The notes beneath the pieces were generated by a model. The model was not told the origin of the DNA, made no database searches, and saw nothing but the letters and a program-made list of their open reading frames with translations. A stretch of DNA of 64,000 bases from Fimbriimonas ginsengisoli Gsoil 348 (GTDB lineage Bacteria > Armatimonadota > Fimbriimonadia > Fimbriimonadales > Fimbriimonadaceae): contig NZ_CP007139.1 in assembly GCF_000724625.1 (NCBI RefSeq), positions 2,604,001 to 2,668,000 of the forward strand, written 5' to 3'. Shown piece by piece: positions 1 to 8,013 of the stretch (positions are counted from its first letter, which is position 1; every line of letters starts with the position of its first letter). The position numbers and the translations under genes are program-made.

Positions 1-151
1 CGGCGGTGGCTTCCCCGGCGGCGGTGGCTTCCCTGGAGGCCCTGGTGGGTTCGGAGGTCCTCGGGGGCCTGGTGGAATTCCCGGCGCTCCGGGCGGCGGT
101 GGCGCTCCTGGCACCATGTCGGGCTCGGTGGGTGGCAACGCAGGGAGATGA
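1..151 (+). CDS. C-terminal tail of a glycine/proline-rich protein (partial, 5' end outside window)
   Basis: The frame beginning at base 2 is open from the window edge and reads a GGGFPGG / GGPRGPGG low-complexity tail ending at TGA 149-151. Only about 49 residues are present, so the protein cannot be identified. It sits directly before a PilP-like lipoprotein and secretin genes, and pilus operons normally run pilM-N-O-P-Q, so a PilO-like or neighbouring pilus assembly protein is the likely identity (inference). The stop overlaps an ATG at 148 that opens the next frame. The same glycine-rich tail style recurs in the next three genes. Confidence 0.6.
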   Translation, partial: GGGFPGGGGFPGGPGGFGGPRGPGGIPGAPGGGGAPGTMSGSVGGNAGR

Positions 152-195
152 ACGAGCCTATGTTGACTCGTCGTAGAATAGAAAGAGACGTTCGG

Positions 196-897
196 ATGAA
201 TAAATCGCTTCAGATCCTTGCTTTGAGCGGAGTCCTGGTTGCCGTGGTCGGTTGCGGCGCTCCGGAGCCTCCTCTCGCCGCGCCGACGGTAACGCTTCCC
301 GCCGTCAAGGTTAATTTCTCGACGGAGGCCGGAGTGCCGCCCACGGACGGAGATCCGAAGATGAACTTGGTGGCGATTCGCCGCGCCGCCGCTCGATCGG
401 GCGGCGCTCGCTCCGACCCGTTCGCATTGCGACCGGACGAGCAGCAGTTCGAGAAAGAGCAGAACATGGAGCGGATGTTTGCCGAAAACGGTACCTTCCA
501 AGGCCCCCAGTTCGAGCCGAAGGACGCGGTCGTAGTGCCGCCTCCGGTGGTGGAGCCGCAGCCGTACCGTCGTTTGGCGGGAATCGTCGTCGGCGACTCC
601 GTTCTTGCGATCATCGACATGGGCAACGGCTCGACCGAGCTGATCCGGCCGGGAATGAAGGTCCCGGGCACGGAGTGGACGGTCGTCTCGATCGACGAGG
701 AAAAGGCAGTCCTCCGACGCGCCGGCAACCGGCTTCCGAAGCAGATTGTCGTACGGCTCGAGCTGCCGCCTGCCGGTATCGGCGGGAACAACGGCGCACC
801 GGCCGGTGGCGGCTTCAAAGGACCCGGCGGCGGCCCTGGACCGGGCGGCGGCGCCCCAGCGGACGTCGGTGGCGGTCTGGGCGGGAACGGCGGTTAG
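196..897 (+). CDS. PilP-like pilus assembly lipoprotein
   Basis: The frame is open from ATG 148, but the internal ATG at 196 gives a clean lipoprotein signal: MNK, a hydrophobic stretch, then lipobox VVGC with the acylated Cys at residue 20. I therefore prefer 196 (233 aa). Residues of about 125-185 form a compact beta-rich segment (YRRLAGIVVGDSVLAII and PGMKVPGTEWTVVSID) like the PilP/GspC homology domain, which links the inner-membrane pilus platform to the secretin. The C-terminus is a Gly/Pro-rich tail. Position just before the secretin genes supports the PilP role. The family call rests on context and domain style, not on a strong motif. Confidence 0.6.
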   Translation: MNKSLQILALSGVLVAVVGCGAPEPPLAAPTVTLPAVKVNFSTEAGVPPTDGDPKMNLVAIRRAAARSGGARSDPFALRPDEQQFEKEQNMERMFAENGTFQGPQFEPKDAVVVPPPVVEPQPYRRLAGIVVGDSVLAIIDMGNGSTELIRPGMKVPGTEWTVVSIDEEKAVLRRAGNRLPKQIVVRLELPPAGIGGNNGAPAGGGFKGPGGGPGPGGGAPADVGGGLGGNGG

Positions 898-970
898 ATT
901 TTCGTACAGAGATACAATTCGACCAAAACGTAAGGAGATTTCGGCCTTCTGAAGGTTCGGAGGTTTGAGA

Positions 971-1702
971 ATGAATAAAAGTTTAAAACTAGCCCTGAGC
1001 ACCGCTTTCGCGGTCTCCATGCTGAGCGCGCTGCCAACCATGGCATCCGCTCAGCAAGATATGGGATCCGTCATGAACAAAGTCGTCCCTTCGCTGGAAT
1101 ATCAGCAGGCCGACGTTCGGGAAGCTTTGCGCGCGCTCTTTAAGAACGTGCAAGGCGTGTCCTACACGATCGCTCCGGACGTTCAGGGTGTGATCACCGT
1201 GAACCTGAAGTCGGTCACGTTCGAGACGGCTCTCCAGAGCATCACCCGACAGGTCGAGGCGACCTACCGGGTCGAGGGTGGCGTGATCAACATCATCCAC
1301 CGCACGGTCGACACCAACAACGGCGTGCCTAGCGACGTGACGCCTCCGCCGGATACGAAGGGCAATAAGGTTATTCGCCGCATTCGGATTCGAGCTGCGG
1401 ACCCGCAGTTCATTGCTCTGCTCATCGGATCGGACAAGGGAAGCCAGAACTTCGTGCTTGCGCCTGAGCGAAGCACGATCGAAGGCGCGGCCCAGGCCGG
1501 TGGCGGTCAGGGCGGCGGCGGCCTCGGTGGCGGCGGCGGTCTCGGTGGCGGCGGCTTCGGTGGCGGCGGCATGGGCGGCGGCGGCTTCGGCGGCGGCGGC
1601 ATAGGTGGCGGCGGCATGGGCGGCGGCATGGGTGGACGCGGCGGCGGCGGCTTCGGCGGCGGCGGTGGCTTCGGTGGTGGCGGCGGCGGCTTCGGCCGAT
1701 AG
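971..1702 (+). CDS. Secreted STN-domain (secretin N-terminal-like) protein with glycine-rich tail
   Basis: The start at ATG 971 is preceded by GGAGG at 959-963; an in-frame TTG at 965 is less likely. A signal peptide ending ASAQQ is followed by one STN-type domain (about residues 35-115: YQQADVREALRALFKN, then GVITVNLKSVTFETAL). This fold is found at the N-terminus of PilQ/GspD secretins and TonB receptors. After a short linker (about residues 125-170) the rest is a GGGG/GGF/GGM low-complexity tail. There is no secretin channel domain, so it may be an accessory periplasmic ring or a split-off secretin N-domain. It is co-directional with the secretin 40 bases downstream. Confidence 0.65.
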   Translation: MNKSLKLALSTAFAVSMLSALPTMASAQQDMGSVMNKVVPSLEYQQADVREALRALFKNVQGVSYTIAPDVQGVITVNLKSVTFETALQSITRQVEATYRVEGGVINIIHRTVDTNNGVPSDVTPPPDTKGNKVIRRIRIRAADPQFIALLIGSDKGSQNFVLAPERSTIEGAAQAGGGQGGGGLGGGGGLGGGGFGGGGMGGGGFGGGGIGGGGMGGGMGGRGGGGFGGGGGFGGGGGGFGR

Positions 1703-1742
1703 TCGAAAGGATTCATAGGGAAGAGGGTTGAGGAGGAAAGAA

Positions 1743-3398
1743 ATGCGTTTGAGCTGGGCCAAGATGGCGCTTTTGACGGTGCTTACCGGGGTTGTGGTGG
1801 CGCCGCTAACGGCAGCCGTTGCACAGCAGACGTCCAATGAAGGGGTCAGGCTCGACCTGACCCTGAAGGACGCGGACATGATGCAGGCGACGAACATGCT
1901 GTTCGTCCGTGCGGGGATTTCGTTCGTCGTGGAGCCAAGCTCCGAACCGTACAAGAAGATCACTCTGAAGATCGACAACGTCACGGCTGAGGAGGCGGTG
2001 GGCTACATCTGCCAGGCGGCAGGGGCTTACTTCCGGCGCGACGAGAATGGTGTTTACATCATCAGCCAGCGAAAGCCTGCGGTTGTGGGACCGACGGCCC
2101 CGGCTGCGCCGACCAAGAAGCCGATGCTTCTTCGGCGCGTCAAGCTCCTGCGTGCGGATGCGCAGCAGGTCTACGACATGGTCATGTTCCGGATTCCGTT
2201 CGACTCCAATCGCGGATTCGAAGCTCTGAAGAAATTCACGAACTTCAATCAGCAGGATGCGAGCCGGATCTACGGTCCCAATGCGAATGTCCAAGCCCAA
2301 GGGCTCGGGCAGACGTTCGGGCCGGTGCAGGCCCAGAATCCGACGCGGAACTCCAATGCTCTAAGCGCCGCCGAGAGCGGCTCAGAGATTCCTCTTCCCG
2401 GTGAAGAAGCGGCCAACCAGATCGGCGGCGGTCGCGGCGGCGGCGCTGGCGGCTTTGGCGGCCAGGGCGGCGGTGGCGGACTTGGCGGCGGCGGCGGCCA
2501 GGGTGGCATCGGTGGCGGCGGCGGTCAGGGTAATGCCAACCTTACTGGCGGCCAAGGCCTCGTGCCCGAAGGGATCGACTTCATTTCTTACGACCCGACC
2601 GACAACAGCCTGGTCGTTCGAGGAGATGAGGATGCGATCAACACTCTGCAGGGTTACATCACGCTCTTTGACGTGGCGCCCCGGCAGGTGCAGATCAAGG
2701 TCGAGTTCATCACGACGACCCAGACGGTCGACCGCTCGTTCGGAACCGAGTTCCTGTATCAGCGCGGTTCGATCATCACCGGTACTCGCCCGGGATCGTT
2801 TGTAAGGACGGGAGATCCGATCTTCCTGAACTACGCGGTCGGCGATGTCACCGCCCGGCTCCGAACCTCTCTCACCGAGGGTAACGGTAAGGTTGTCAGC
2901 GCTCCGATTCTTCGGACGCTGAATAATCAGCCGGCGTCGATCACCAGCTCGATCTCGACAACGATCTTCATCAACAACACCGTTGTCTCCAACGGCGCGG
3001 TTGTGACCACGTCGAACCCGATCCCGCTCACGGCGACCACGCTCCTCGCGGTTGCTCCTCGTATCAACGACGACAACACGATCACGGTCTATCTGAGCCC
3101 TCAGATTCAGAACTTTGTCGGTTCGTCCCGTGGACCGAACGGCGAGCAGATTCCGAATACGGTCGTTCAGGCGATCTCGGTTGTCGCCCGCGTTCGAAAC
3201 AACGAGACGATCGTGCTGGGTGGTCTGACCCAGAAGAACGAGGACAACGGTTCTACCCGAGTCCCCGTCCTCAGCGAGCTCCCGATCATCGGACAGTTCT
3301 TCCGCTTCGGCACGAAGACCAAGACGAACAGCGAGCTCCTTATCTTCGTCACGCCGTCGATCGTCGACGACGAGACGCAGAACGCCGGCGGGCCATAG
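1743..3398 (+). CDS. pilQ: Type IV pilus / type II secretion secretin (PilQ-like)
   Basis: The start is ATG 1743 behind a perfect AGGAGG at 1731-1736; the frame also opens at TTG 1728. The 551-aa product has a signal peptide ending AAVAQQ and an N-terminal STN-like domain (LDLTLKDADMMQATNML). An internal Gly-rich loop follows (about residues 222-270), then an N1/NolW-type domain and the secretin channel domain. The channel carries the C-terminal signature VPVLSELPIIGQFFR followed by ELLIFVTPSIV. Secretins form the multimeric outer-membrane pore for pili or secreted proteins. The Gly-rich tract between periplasmic domain and channel is unusual. A 13-bp hairpin follows the gene. Confidence 0.85.
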   Translation: MRLSWAKMALLTVLTGVVVAPLTAAVAQQTSNEGVRLDLTLKDADMMQATNMLFVRAGISFVVEPSSEPYKKITLKIDNVTAEEAVGYICQAAGAYFRRDENGVYIISQRKPAVVGPTAPAAPTKKPMLLRRVKLLRADAQQVYDMVMFRIPFDSNRGFEALKKFTNFNQQDASRIYGPNANVQAQGLGQTFGPVQAQNPTRNSNALSAAESGSEIPLPGEEAANQIGGGRGGGAGGFGGQGGGGGLGGGGGQGGIGGGGGQGNANLTGGQGLVPEGIDFISYDPTDNSLVVRGDEDAINTLQGYITLFDVAPRQVQIKVEFITTTQTVDRSFGTEFLYQRGSIITGTRPGSFVRTGDPIFLNYAVGDVTARLRTSLTEGNGKVVSAPILRTLNNQPASITSSISTTIFINNTVVSNGAVVTTSNPIPLTATTLLAVAPRINDDNTITVYLSPQIQNFVGSSRGPNGEQIPNTVVQAISVVARVRNNETIVLGGLTQKNEDNGSTRVPVLSELPIIGQFFRFGTKTKTNSELLIFVTPSIVDDETQNAGGP

Positions 3399-3420
3399 TC
3401 TAAACTCGCTAGGTAAACCT

Positions 3421-3456
3421 CGAAAGCCCGGAGGCGCACGCGTCTCCGGGCTTTCG
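3421..3456 (+). terminator. Hairpin after the secretin gene
   Basis: Bases 3421-3433 (cgaaagcccggag) pair perfectly with 3444-3456 across a 10-base loop. No clear T-run follows, so it may be a weak or partial terminator between the pilus genes and aroK. Confidence 0.6.
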
Positions 3457-3518
3457 GCATCGTAGATGGGCTGTAAAATCAGAAGGTCTTCCAATTAGGA
3501 GGATCGAGACCGAACAAA

Positions 3519-4034
3519 ATGGACCGCTGCTGGATTTTGCTGGGGATGATGGGGGCGGGTAAGTCCTCTATCGGCCGTGCCCTGGCCGAGCTTTCCGGGC
3601 GAGAGTTCTTAGACACCGATCTCCTCATGCAGACCCGCCTTGGCCGCCCCATCCCCCAGATCTTTCAGATCTACGGCGAATCGACCTTCCGAGACCACGA
3701 GACGAGCATCCTCCGGAGCCTGGAGCCCCACGCGGCGGTACTCGCCACCGGCGGAGGAATCGTGTTACGCGAAGAGAATTGGAAGGAGCTCCGCCGGCTT
3801 GGGATCACCATCTTCCTCGACGCCTCGGTGGAGACCATTACCGACCGTCTTGCCAGAAGCAAAAAGAAACGCCCCCTTCTGCAGGTCGAGGATTGGCCCG
3901 AGCGGGTCGAATCGCTCCTTGAGCAAAGGCGCGAGCTGTATCGGCGGGCCGACATTACCGTCGCCGTCGACGACGTCGATCTCGAGCTCGGCGCCCAGCG
4001 CGTTTACGACGCTCTGCTGGGGGCGACCGCGTGA
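3519..4034 (+). CDS. aroK: Shikimate kinase
   Basis: This 171-aa protein has the family's usual length. Its P-loop is GMMGAGKS near the N-terminus, followed by the shikimate-binding FLDTD segment, the GGGIVLRE motif and the lid region with RPLL. It phosphorylates shikimate with ATP in the aromatic amino acid pathway. AGGAGG at 3497-3502 lies a rather long 16 bases before ATG 3519. Its TGA overlaps the GTG of aroB. The order secretin-aroK-aroB is also known from Proteobacteria (pilQ/hofQ-aroK-aroB). Confidence 0.95.
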   Translation: MDRCWILLGMMGAGKSSIGRALAELSGREFLDTDLLMQTRLGRPIPQIFQIYGESTFRDHETSILRSLEPHAAVLATGGGIVLREENWKELRRLGITIFLDASVETITDRLARSKKKRPLLQVEDWPERVESLLEQRRELYRRADITVAVDDVDLELGAQRVYDALLGATA

Positions 4035-5047
4035 CCATTCGGCACTCCTTCGGCTCGTACGAAATCGTCGACACGCCGTTGGAAGCGCTCTTGAACGCGC
4101 TACCCCCGTCCTCGTTCGTCATCACCGATCAGAACGTTCAGGCGGCCCTGTCCCTGCCCGATCTGCCCACGCTGGTTCTAGAGCCGGGGGAAGGGAATAA
4201 GTCGCTCGCCGTGTACGGGCGGTGTCTGGAATGGCTCGCCGGCGCGGGAGCCTCGCGCCGTTCTACCGTCGTCGCGCTCGGGGGCGGCGTCGTGGGGGAT
4301 TTGGCCGGGTTCGTCGCGGCGACCTACATGAGGGGAGTGCCTTTCGTTCAGATCCCCACTACTTTGCTGGCCCAGGTCGATTCTTCGGTCGGAGGCAAAG
4401 TGGGACTCGATCTCCAAGCCGGAAAGAATTTGGTCGGCGACTTCTATCCCCCGACCGAGGTCAGGCTGTGCGCCGAGGTTCTCGCCACCCTTCCGGAAAG
4501 GCAGTTCAATGCCGGGATGGCCGAAGTTTGGAAGTACGGCGCGATCATGGACGCGGATCTGTACGCCCGCCTGCGTCGGAGCCGGCTTCACGCCGGCCAT
4601 CCGTACCTTTCGGCCGTCGTCAAGCGGTGCATCGACCTCAAGGCGCATATCGTGGAGCACGACGAGTTTGAGACGACCGGTCTGCGCGCGATCCTAAATT
4701 TCGGCCACACGGTGGCGCACGCCATCGAGAGCTTGACCGGCTACGGGCCGGTTCTACACGGCGAGGCGGTGGCTATCGGAATGGTCGCCGAGGCGCGACT
4801 CGGAACCGAGCTGGGAATAACCCCGGCCGGTGTCGAAGAAAACTTAAGAGAATCGCTTACCGAAGCGGGACTTCCGACCGTCCATCCGTTGTTGAACGAT
4901 ACGGAAGCGATGTTACGCGCCATGCGTCGAGATAAAAAGGCGGTGGAAGGACGTCTTGCCTTTAGTCTGTTGACGCAGATCGGTAGATGTAAACTTGTCG
5001 AAGGGGTTCCGGAAACAAAGGTGCGCGACGCGCTTACCGAAAGATGA
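4031..5047 (+). CDS. aroB: 3-dehydroquinate synthase
   Basis: The 338-aa protein begins with GTG 4031, overlapping the aroK stop (GTGA). The NAD-binding and active-site block is clear: GGGVVGDLAGFVAATYMRG, then the IPTTLLAQVDSSVGGKVG segment. Zinc-ligand regions follow (a Glu near FNAGMAEVWKYG, then FGHTVAHAIE and HGEAVAIGM). It converts DAHP to 3-dehydroquinate, the second step of the shikimate pathway. It is slightly shorter than the usual ~350-360 aa but has all core motifs. Its stop overlaps the ATG of the next small gene (ATGA). Confidence 0.95.
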   Translation: MTIRHSFGSYEIVDTPLEALLNALPPSSFVITDQNVQAALSLPDLPTLVLEPGEGNKSLAVYGRCLEWLAGAGASRRSTVVALGGGVVGDLAGFVAATYMRGVPFVQIPTTLLAQVDSSVGGKVGLDLQAGKNLVGDFYPPTEVRLCAEVLATLPERQFNAGMAEVWKYGAIMDADLYARLRRSRLHAGHPYLSAVVKRCIDLKAHIVEHDEFETTGLRAILNFGHTVAHAIESLTGYGPVLHGEAVAIGMVAEARLGTELGITPAGVEENLRESLTEAGLPTVHPLLNDTEAMLRAMRRDKKAVEGRLAFSLLTQIGRCKLVEGVPETKVRDALTER

Positions 5048-5268
5048 AAAGATTGCGGACGGCATTGGCTTGGATAACGGTGGTCCTGCTGGCGGCTGGT
5101 TATGCCGCCAGCCAACTCATGTTTTTTCAAGGCCGTTCGCAGCCGTACGCGGAAGCCGTGGACCGGCCGCCGGTAGCCTATCTCGCCGGCGCTTTGCTGT
5201 TGGCGATCGTCGTCTTCGGCTTCATCCCGGATCGCGAGAGTGAGGATGCAGGGGCGGACGACTCGTGA
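5044..5268 (+). CDS. Small two-helix membrane protein
   Basis: This is a 74-aa protein with two hydrophobic segments: residues of about 6-28 (TALAWITVVLLAAGYAAS) and 46-62 (AYLAGALLLAIVVFGFI). A short loop separates them and an acidic tail follows. It is wedged between aroB and the PASTA kinase-like gene with 4-base overlaps on both sides, so it is translated as part of the operon. I do not recognise a family; position suggests a membrane partner of the next gene (inference). Confidence 0.7.
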   Translation: MKRLRTALAWITVVLLAAGYAASQLMFFQGRSQPYAEAVDRPPVAYLAGALLLAIVVFGFIPDRESEDAGADDS

Positions 5269-7052
5269 TCGGCTCTATTCTGCGAGGCCGATACGAGGTC
5301 ACCGGCCTCGTCTCGGATGGCCCTGTCTTTGCCTGTTACTCCGCCCGTGACCGGCAGGCGGGTAAGGATGTGGCGATCCGGGTCTTCAAGGCGCCGTTTT
5401 CGCGCGACACGGTCTTCGTGGAAACGGTGCGCGATACGGTGGCCAAATACCGCCCGCTTCAGAGCAGCCACATCGAGGCGCTGTTCGATGTGGAGCAAGA
5501 CGAGCAGAATGCCTTCATTGTCGGTGAACTCACCCGCGGGCCGTCGATGGCGGATCGCATCCGCAAGCTCGCTCCGTTCTCCATCCAAGTCTCGGTGGCG
5601 AGCGGAATTAGCCTCTGCGCGGCCCTGGATGGCCTTCACCGCGCCCGCGTGGCCCATGGCGACCTGAACCCCCAGAACGTAGCGGTCCTGGCAGACGGCG
5701 ACGTTAAGCTCCAAATGACGGGGATGTGGGAGGCTTACTCCGGCAGCGCCACCGCCGCCGCGATGGTCTTGCCCACCATGTCGCCTTATCTGGCGCCCGA
5801 GGTGAGCTCTGGAGCGATGCCGAGCCCGCGATCGGACGTGTACACCGTCGGCATTCTTCTGTTCGAGCTCCTCTCGGGAAGGCTGCCGTACTACGCGGAG
5901 ACCCCGGTCGCGATGGCGCTGCAACACGCAACCACGCCTACGCCAACGGTTCGCTCGATCAATCCCTCCGTCCCGTCGTTCTTGGACGAGGTCGTAAGAA
6001 AGGCGATGTCGAAGGACCCGCTCCTGCGCTATGCGGATGCGAACGAAATGATGACCGACCTAAAGGCTCAGCAAGACGCCCTTCGGTTCGGTAAGCAGCT
6101 CAACTGGCCGCTTCGAGCCTCTGCGACGGCAGCGGCCTCCACCGGCTCGCCGAAGCCGGGGAAACCGAAAGTCAAAGTCACCGCGCAACCTCAACGCGTC
6201 GCTCCCCGAATGTCCGCGATCCGGGGCGACGAAGAGGACGAACGCCCCCGTCGCGAACGGGCGGAGCGTGACGTACCGGTGTGGGTTCTCGTGGTTCTCA
6301 CCTTCATGGCGGCCGTAGCCCTCAGCTTGTTCGGAGTCTGGGTGCTGTTCAACCTCAATAAGCCGCGGACCGTGACGGTGCCGAACGTGAAGGGGCTGTC
6401 GGTGAACGAGGCAAGGGCGGTGCTGAAGGATAGCAAGCTTCAAATGCGCCTCGGCGGCAAGCAGCCGAACGACCGCGTCGAGATGGATCACGTCATCGAG
6501 GTCGATCCTCCGGCCGGGGAGAAAACTCGGGAAGGAGGAACGGTCTCGCTCATCGTGAGCTCGGGAAGCCGCTTCGTCGCGCTGCCCGACCTGCGCGGGA
6601 TGACGGTGGACAAGGCCAAAACCGTTCTCGGCAATCTCAACCTCGAAGTCGACGAAAACATTCAGCTTGCCCCCGATCCGGTGATGGCCGAGGGTACGGT
6701 TCTCCGGTCCATTCCGGGAGCGAAGGAGCGGGCCGATCACCAGACTCGTATCCGGCTCGTCGTGAGCTCGGGCAATGGAGGCGCCGCGCCTACCACGCCC
6801 ACGACCGTTCCGACGTTCAACTTTACGCTCCACCTGAAGCTGACCGATATCGTCACCACGACCCGCGTGCGTATTGAGATGACCGACGCCGACGACACCA
6901 AGACGATCCATGACGAGGATCACGAACCGGGCGACGCGTTCGATGTTCCGGCCACTGGCAAAGGGAAGGAAGCGACCTTTAAGTTCTTTTATGACGGCGC
7001 TGAGGTGAAGACGGTGAAGACGAACGAGAAAGGGGAGACGGTCCAGCCGTGA
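5265..7052 (+). CDS. PASTA-domain Ser/Thr kinase-like membrane protein, probable pseudokinase
   Basis: The 595-aa protein starts at GTG 5265. Residues of about 10-275 have the Ser/Thr kinase fold: HGDLNPQNV at 131-139 keeps the catalytic Asp133 and Asn138, and YLAPEV and SDVYTVGILLFELLSG are intact. Three hallmarks are changed: no GxGxxG loop, Arg39 replaces the VAIK lysine, and the DFG motif reads MTG at 151-153, losing the metal-binding Asp. A membrane helix (about 338-360, VWVLVVLTFMAAVALSLFGV) is followed by two PASTA repeats (about 370-500), which in PknB/PrkC relatives bind cell-wall fragments, then an unassigned C-terminal beta domain. It is likely a cell-wall sensor or scaffold with little or no kinase activity. 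Confidence 0.85.
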   Translation: MIGSILRGRYEVTGLVSDGPVFACYSARDRQAGKDVAIRVFKAPFSRDTVFVETVRDTVAKYRPLQSSHIEALFDVEQDEQNAFIVGELTRGPSMADRIRKLAPFSIQVSVASGISLCAALDGLHRARVAHGDLNPQNVAVLADGDVKLQMTGMWEAYSGSATAAAMVLPTMSPYLAPEVSSGAMPSPRSDVYTVGILLFELLSGRLPYYAETPVAMALQHATTPTPTVRSINPSVPSFLDEVVRKAMSKDPLLRYADANEMMTDLKAQQDALRFGKQLNWPLRASATAAASTGSPKPGKPKVKVTAQPQRVAPRMSAIRGDEEDERPRRERAERDVPVWVLVVLTFMAAVALSLFGVWVLFNLNKPRTVTVPNVKGLSVNEARAVLKDSKLQMRLGGKQPNDRVEMDHVIEVDPPAGEKTREGGTVSLIVSSGSRFVALPDLRGMTVDKAKTVLGNLNLEVDENIQLAPDPVMAEGTVLRSIPGAKERADHQTRIRLVVSSGNGGAAPTTPTTVPTFNFTLHLKLTDIVTTTRVRIEMTDADDTKTIHDEDHEPGDAFDVPATGKGKEATFKFFYDGAEVKTVKTNEKGETVQP

Positions 7053-7696
7053 AACACTCCCTCGCGCCGTCGATTCTCTCGTTCGACCTTACCAATCTGC
7101 ACGAATCCGTCCGCACGTTCCTCGCTGCCGGGGCCGGCATCGTCCACCTGGACGTGATGGACGGCCAATTCGTACCGCCGATCACCTTCGGCGATTCGTA
7201 TGTCCGGGCGCTTCGCTCCATCGTCCCGCAAGCATTCTTCGAGGCTCACCTCATGACGTTAAGCCCGGAGAGACACTTCGAGGCGTTCGCGGAGGCGGGA
7301 TGTGGGCGGATTCTCTTCCACGCCGAGGCCGGCGTTCACTCCTATCGCCACTGCCAGACCCTGCAGTCGATGGGTGTAGAGGCGGGAATCGCAATCAATC
7401 CGGGGACTCCGGTGGAGTCCGTCGTGGAGCTGCTCGACGTCGTCTCGCTTGTCCTCGTGATGACCGTAAACCCCGGCTGGGGTGGCCAATCGTTTATTTC
7501 CTCGGCCCTTGAAAAGGTCCGCCGCATTCGAGAGCTGCGACCGGAGCTGAATATCGAGGTCGACGGTGGGATCGACCCCAAGACGCTCCCGATCGCCCAA
7601 GCCGCCGGCGCCAATGTCTTCGTGGTGGGCAGCTACCTCGCGAAGGCGCCGGACCTTACGGCCGCGGTTCGAGGGCTCATGGAGCAAATGGGATGA
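7049..7696 (+). CDS. rpe: Ribulose-phosphate 3-epimerase
   Basis: The 215-aa protein starts at GTG 7049 inside the stop of the preceding gene. It shows all family landmarks of the TIM barrel: LAPSILSFD at the N-terminus, HLDVMDGQFVP (metal-binding His/Asp), MTVNPGWGGQSF, and EVDGGI near the C-terminus. It interconverts ribulose-5-P and xylulose-5-P in the pentose phosphate pathway. Linkage of a PASTA kinase-like gene with rpe is also known from Gram-positive bacteria, where prkC is followed by rsgA and rpe. Confidence 0.95.
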   Translation: MKHSLAPSILSFDLTNLHESVRTFLAAGAGIVHLDVMDGQFVPPITFGDSYVRALRSIVPQAFFEAHLMTLSPERHFEAFAEAGCGRILFHAEAGVHSYRHCQTLQSMGVEAGIAINPGTPVESVVELLDVVSLVLVMTVNPGWGGQSFISSALEKVRRIRELRPELNIEVDGGIDPKTLPIAQAAGANVFVVGSYLAKAPDLTAAVRGLMEQMG

Positions 7697-8013
7697 AGGC
7701 GCTGTCGACGAAGGCGGTCAAGCGGATTACAACCATCCTCGTCGTGTCCGCGTTCGTCTTCATGTTCGCGGGGCCTCGCGTCATCAAGCGCCCGCCTCAA
7801 ATGACGGCCAAGCGGTTCGCCGTCCGCTTATTCGTCTACAGCGGAGCGCTGGGCCTCTCCGCGGTCGGCGCTCTAGTCGGCGCCTTCGTGATCATGCGAC
7901 GCGAGCAGGCGGTGTATCGAGAGAAGGCGATGGAGAATATGCGGGCCCTCATCGAGGCGACCCGGCAGGACCGATTACAGAAGCAGGAAGATGGCGAAGA
8001 CTCCGACGCCTGA
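7693..8013 (+). CDS. Small two-helix membrane protein
   Basis: This 106-aa protein has two hydrophobic segments (about residues 12-29 and 46-68) and a charged, probably coiled C-terminus (REQAVYREKAMENMRALIEA, then an acidic end). It starts at an ATGA overlap with rpe and overlaps the start of ribD by 23 bases, so it is part of the coupled operon. No family is recognised. Confidence 0.7.
   Translation: MKALSTKAVKRITTILVVSAFVFMFAGPRVIKRPPQMTAKRFAVRLFVYSGALGLSAVGALVGAFVIMRREQAVYREKAMENMRALIEATRQDRLQKQEDGEDSDA

Noticed and set aside
989-1984. Long minus-strand ORFs antisense to the STN and secretin genes
   Set aside because: They mirror GC-rich, glycine-coding DNA (runs of Ala/Pro or Pro/Lys) and have no start context or domains.
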